A DNA stretch of 64,000 bases from Bacteroidota bacterium (GTDB lineage: Bacteria; Bacteroidota; Ignavibacteria; Kryptoniales; JAKASW01): contig JAJYIT010000012.1 of the NCBI GenBank assembly GCA_021789975.1, positions 1 to 64,000 on the forward strand, in the 5' to 3' direction. Positions 63,676 through 64,000 of this stretch are shown one piece after another. Made by a program: the position numbers and the translations under genes. How positions within the stretch are numbered: position 1 is the stretch's first letter; the number at the start of each line of letters is the position of its first letter. A model generated the notes under the pieces. It searched no databases. It saw only the letters and a program-made list of their open reading frames with translations, and was not told the DNA's origin.

Positions 63676-63775
63676 GTTAGGGGTGCTTTCCGGTACGGAT
63701 CAAAGTATTCGGGAGGCTGAGAAAAACCCTACGAACCTGATCTGGGTAATACCAGCGTGGCGCACGATGCGCTAC
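63676..63775 (+). ncRNA. TPP riboswitch (THI element)
   Basis: The conserved THI-box blocks occur in order: GGGGTGC at 63680-63686, GGCTGAGA at 63715-63722, ACCC, GAACCTGATC at 63733-63742 and GGGTAATACCAGCG at 63744-63757. These form the pyrimidine- and pyrophosphate-sensing arms that bind thiamine pyrophosphate. A hairpin GTGGCGCA/TGCGCTAC (63757-63775) follows and may be part of the expression platform. The gene controlled is the outer-membrane receptor starting at 63913. Confidence 0.93.
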
Positions 63776-63912
63776 TCCCGAGCGATTTTCACGAAATCAT
63801 CGGGTGGAGGAAAATGGACGAAGCTTTCCATTCCGTTGTTGACGGTTTCCCATTTCTTCTTCTGATCCCAGGCAGTTGGACTCTAATTCAGTTTAACTGT
63901 TAAGGAAAAACC

Positions 63913-64000
63913 ATGACAAAGTTTTTTGTCGCTTTGATTCTGTTGAGTGCAGGATGCATTCACGCTCAACAGAAATACAGCCTCACAGGAACAGTGATTG
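63913..64000 (+). CDS. TonB-dependent receptor, N-terminal fragment, probable thiamine uptake
   Basis: The ATG at 63913 has AAGGA 6 bases upstream. Only 29 codons are in the window: a signal peptide (MTKFFVALILLSAGCIHA) followed by QQKYSLTGTVI, the start of a CarboxypepD_reg domain as in TonB receptors. In Bacteroidota, TPP riboswitches are known to control outer-membrane receptors for thiamine, so this is probably a thiamine or thiamine-precursor importer, repressed when TPP is high. The rest lies beyond the right edge. Confidence 0.7.
   Translation, partial: MTKFFVALILLSAGCIHAQQKYSLTGTVI

Overview
The window looks like a chromosomal segment of an FCB-group bacterium, probably Bacteroidota in the broad sense or an Ignavibacteria/Kryptonia-like lineage. 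The basis is gene content: CarboxypepD_reg-fronted TonB receptors, a DUF4249-type lipoprotein next to a receptor, a GWxTD protein, a large VPS10/sortilin-like Asp-box protein, PorT-like barrels, and a TPP riboswitch in front of an outer-membrane receptor. This placement is inference; no rRNA gene is present.

Bases 1-7515 are mobile DNA. The left edge cuts through an IS3/IS407-like insertion sequence. It is followed by one end of an integrative element with two unusual structured or iterated DNA stretches, a lambda O-type initiator carrying four palindromic iterons inside its gene, a DnaB-type helicase, and two adjacent tyrosine recombinases, the second with an N-terminal extension that looks like a winged helix. 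The end is marked by the 3' half of a tRNA-Met(CAT) gene without its 5' half, which I read as an attachment site. The replication module resembles lambda O/oriLambda with a phage-encoded DnaB instead of P.

Bases 7516-30900 are a gene-poor, decaying region. Remnants of Fic, CDF transporter, sugar porter, GH20 hexosaminidase, DUF5107-like, Mug glycosylase, ODP-type metallohydrolase and RtcB genes lie between intact genes. The intact genes are a TonB receptor, a DUF4855 protein, a GHMP sugar kinase with a nucleotidyltransferase, a FucP-type transporter, two small minus-strand genes, a NirK-like cupredoxin lacking one type-2 copper ligand, a double hemerythrin protein, a ClC channel, an MFS porter and a metallo-hydrolase. 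The sugar genes suggest a degraded amino-sugar or fucose-type utilisation locus. NirK, hemerythrin and the broken metallohydrolase suggest a former NO-related locus.

Bases 30895-64000 are ordinary, tightly packed chromosome: galK-galT, an isochorismatase-fold hydrolase on the minus strand, twin PorT-like barrels, a DprA-like protein, aconitase, L31, RsmB and a class II aldolase. Then comes a long run of mostly overlapping genes from 42.6 to 54.3 kb: CDF with three C-terminal domains, AlaX, acylphosphatase, IspF, a 39-codon ORF, a PHP-like protein without its metal ligands, Lnt, threonine aldolase, thioesterase, TrpE, TrpG, a LOG protein and a LysM transglycosylase. The right end holds envelope and secretion genes and finally a TPP riboswitch leading into the first codons of a TonB-type receptor that runs off the window.
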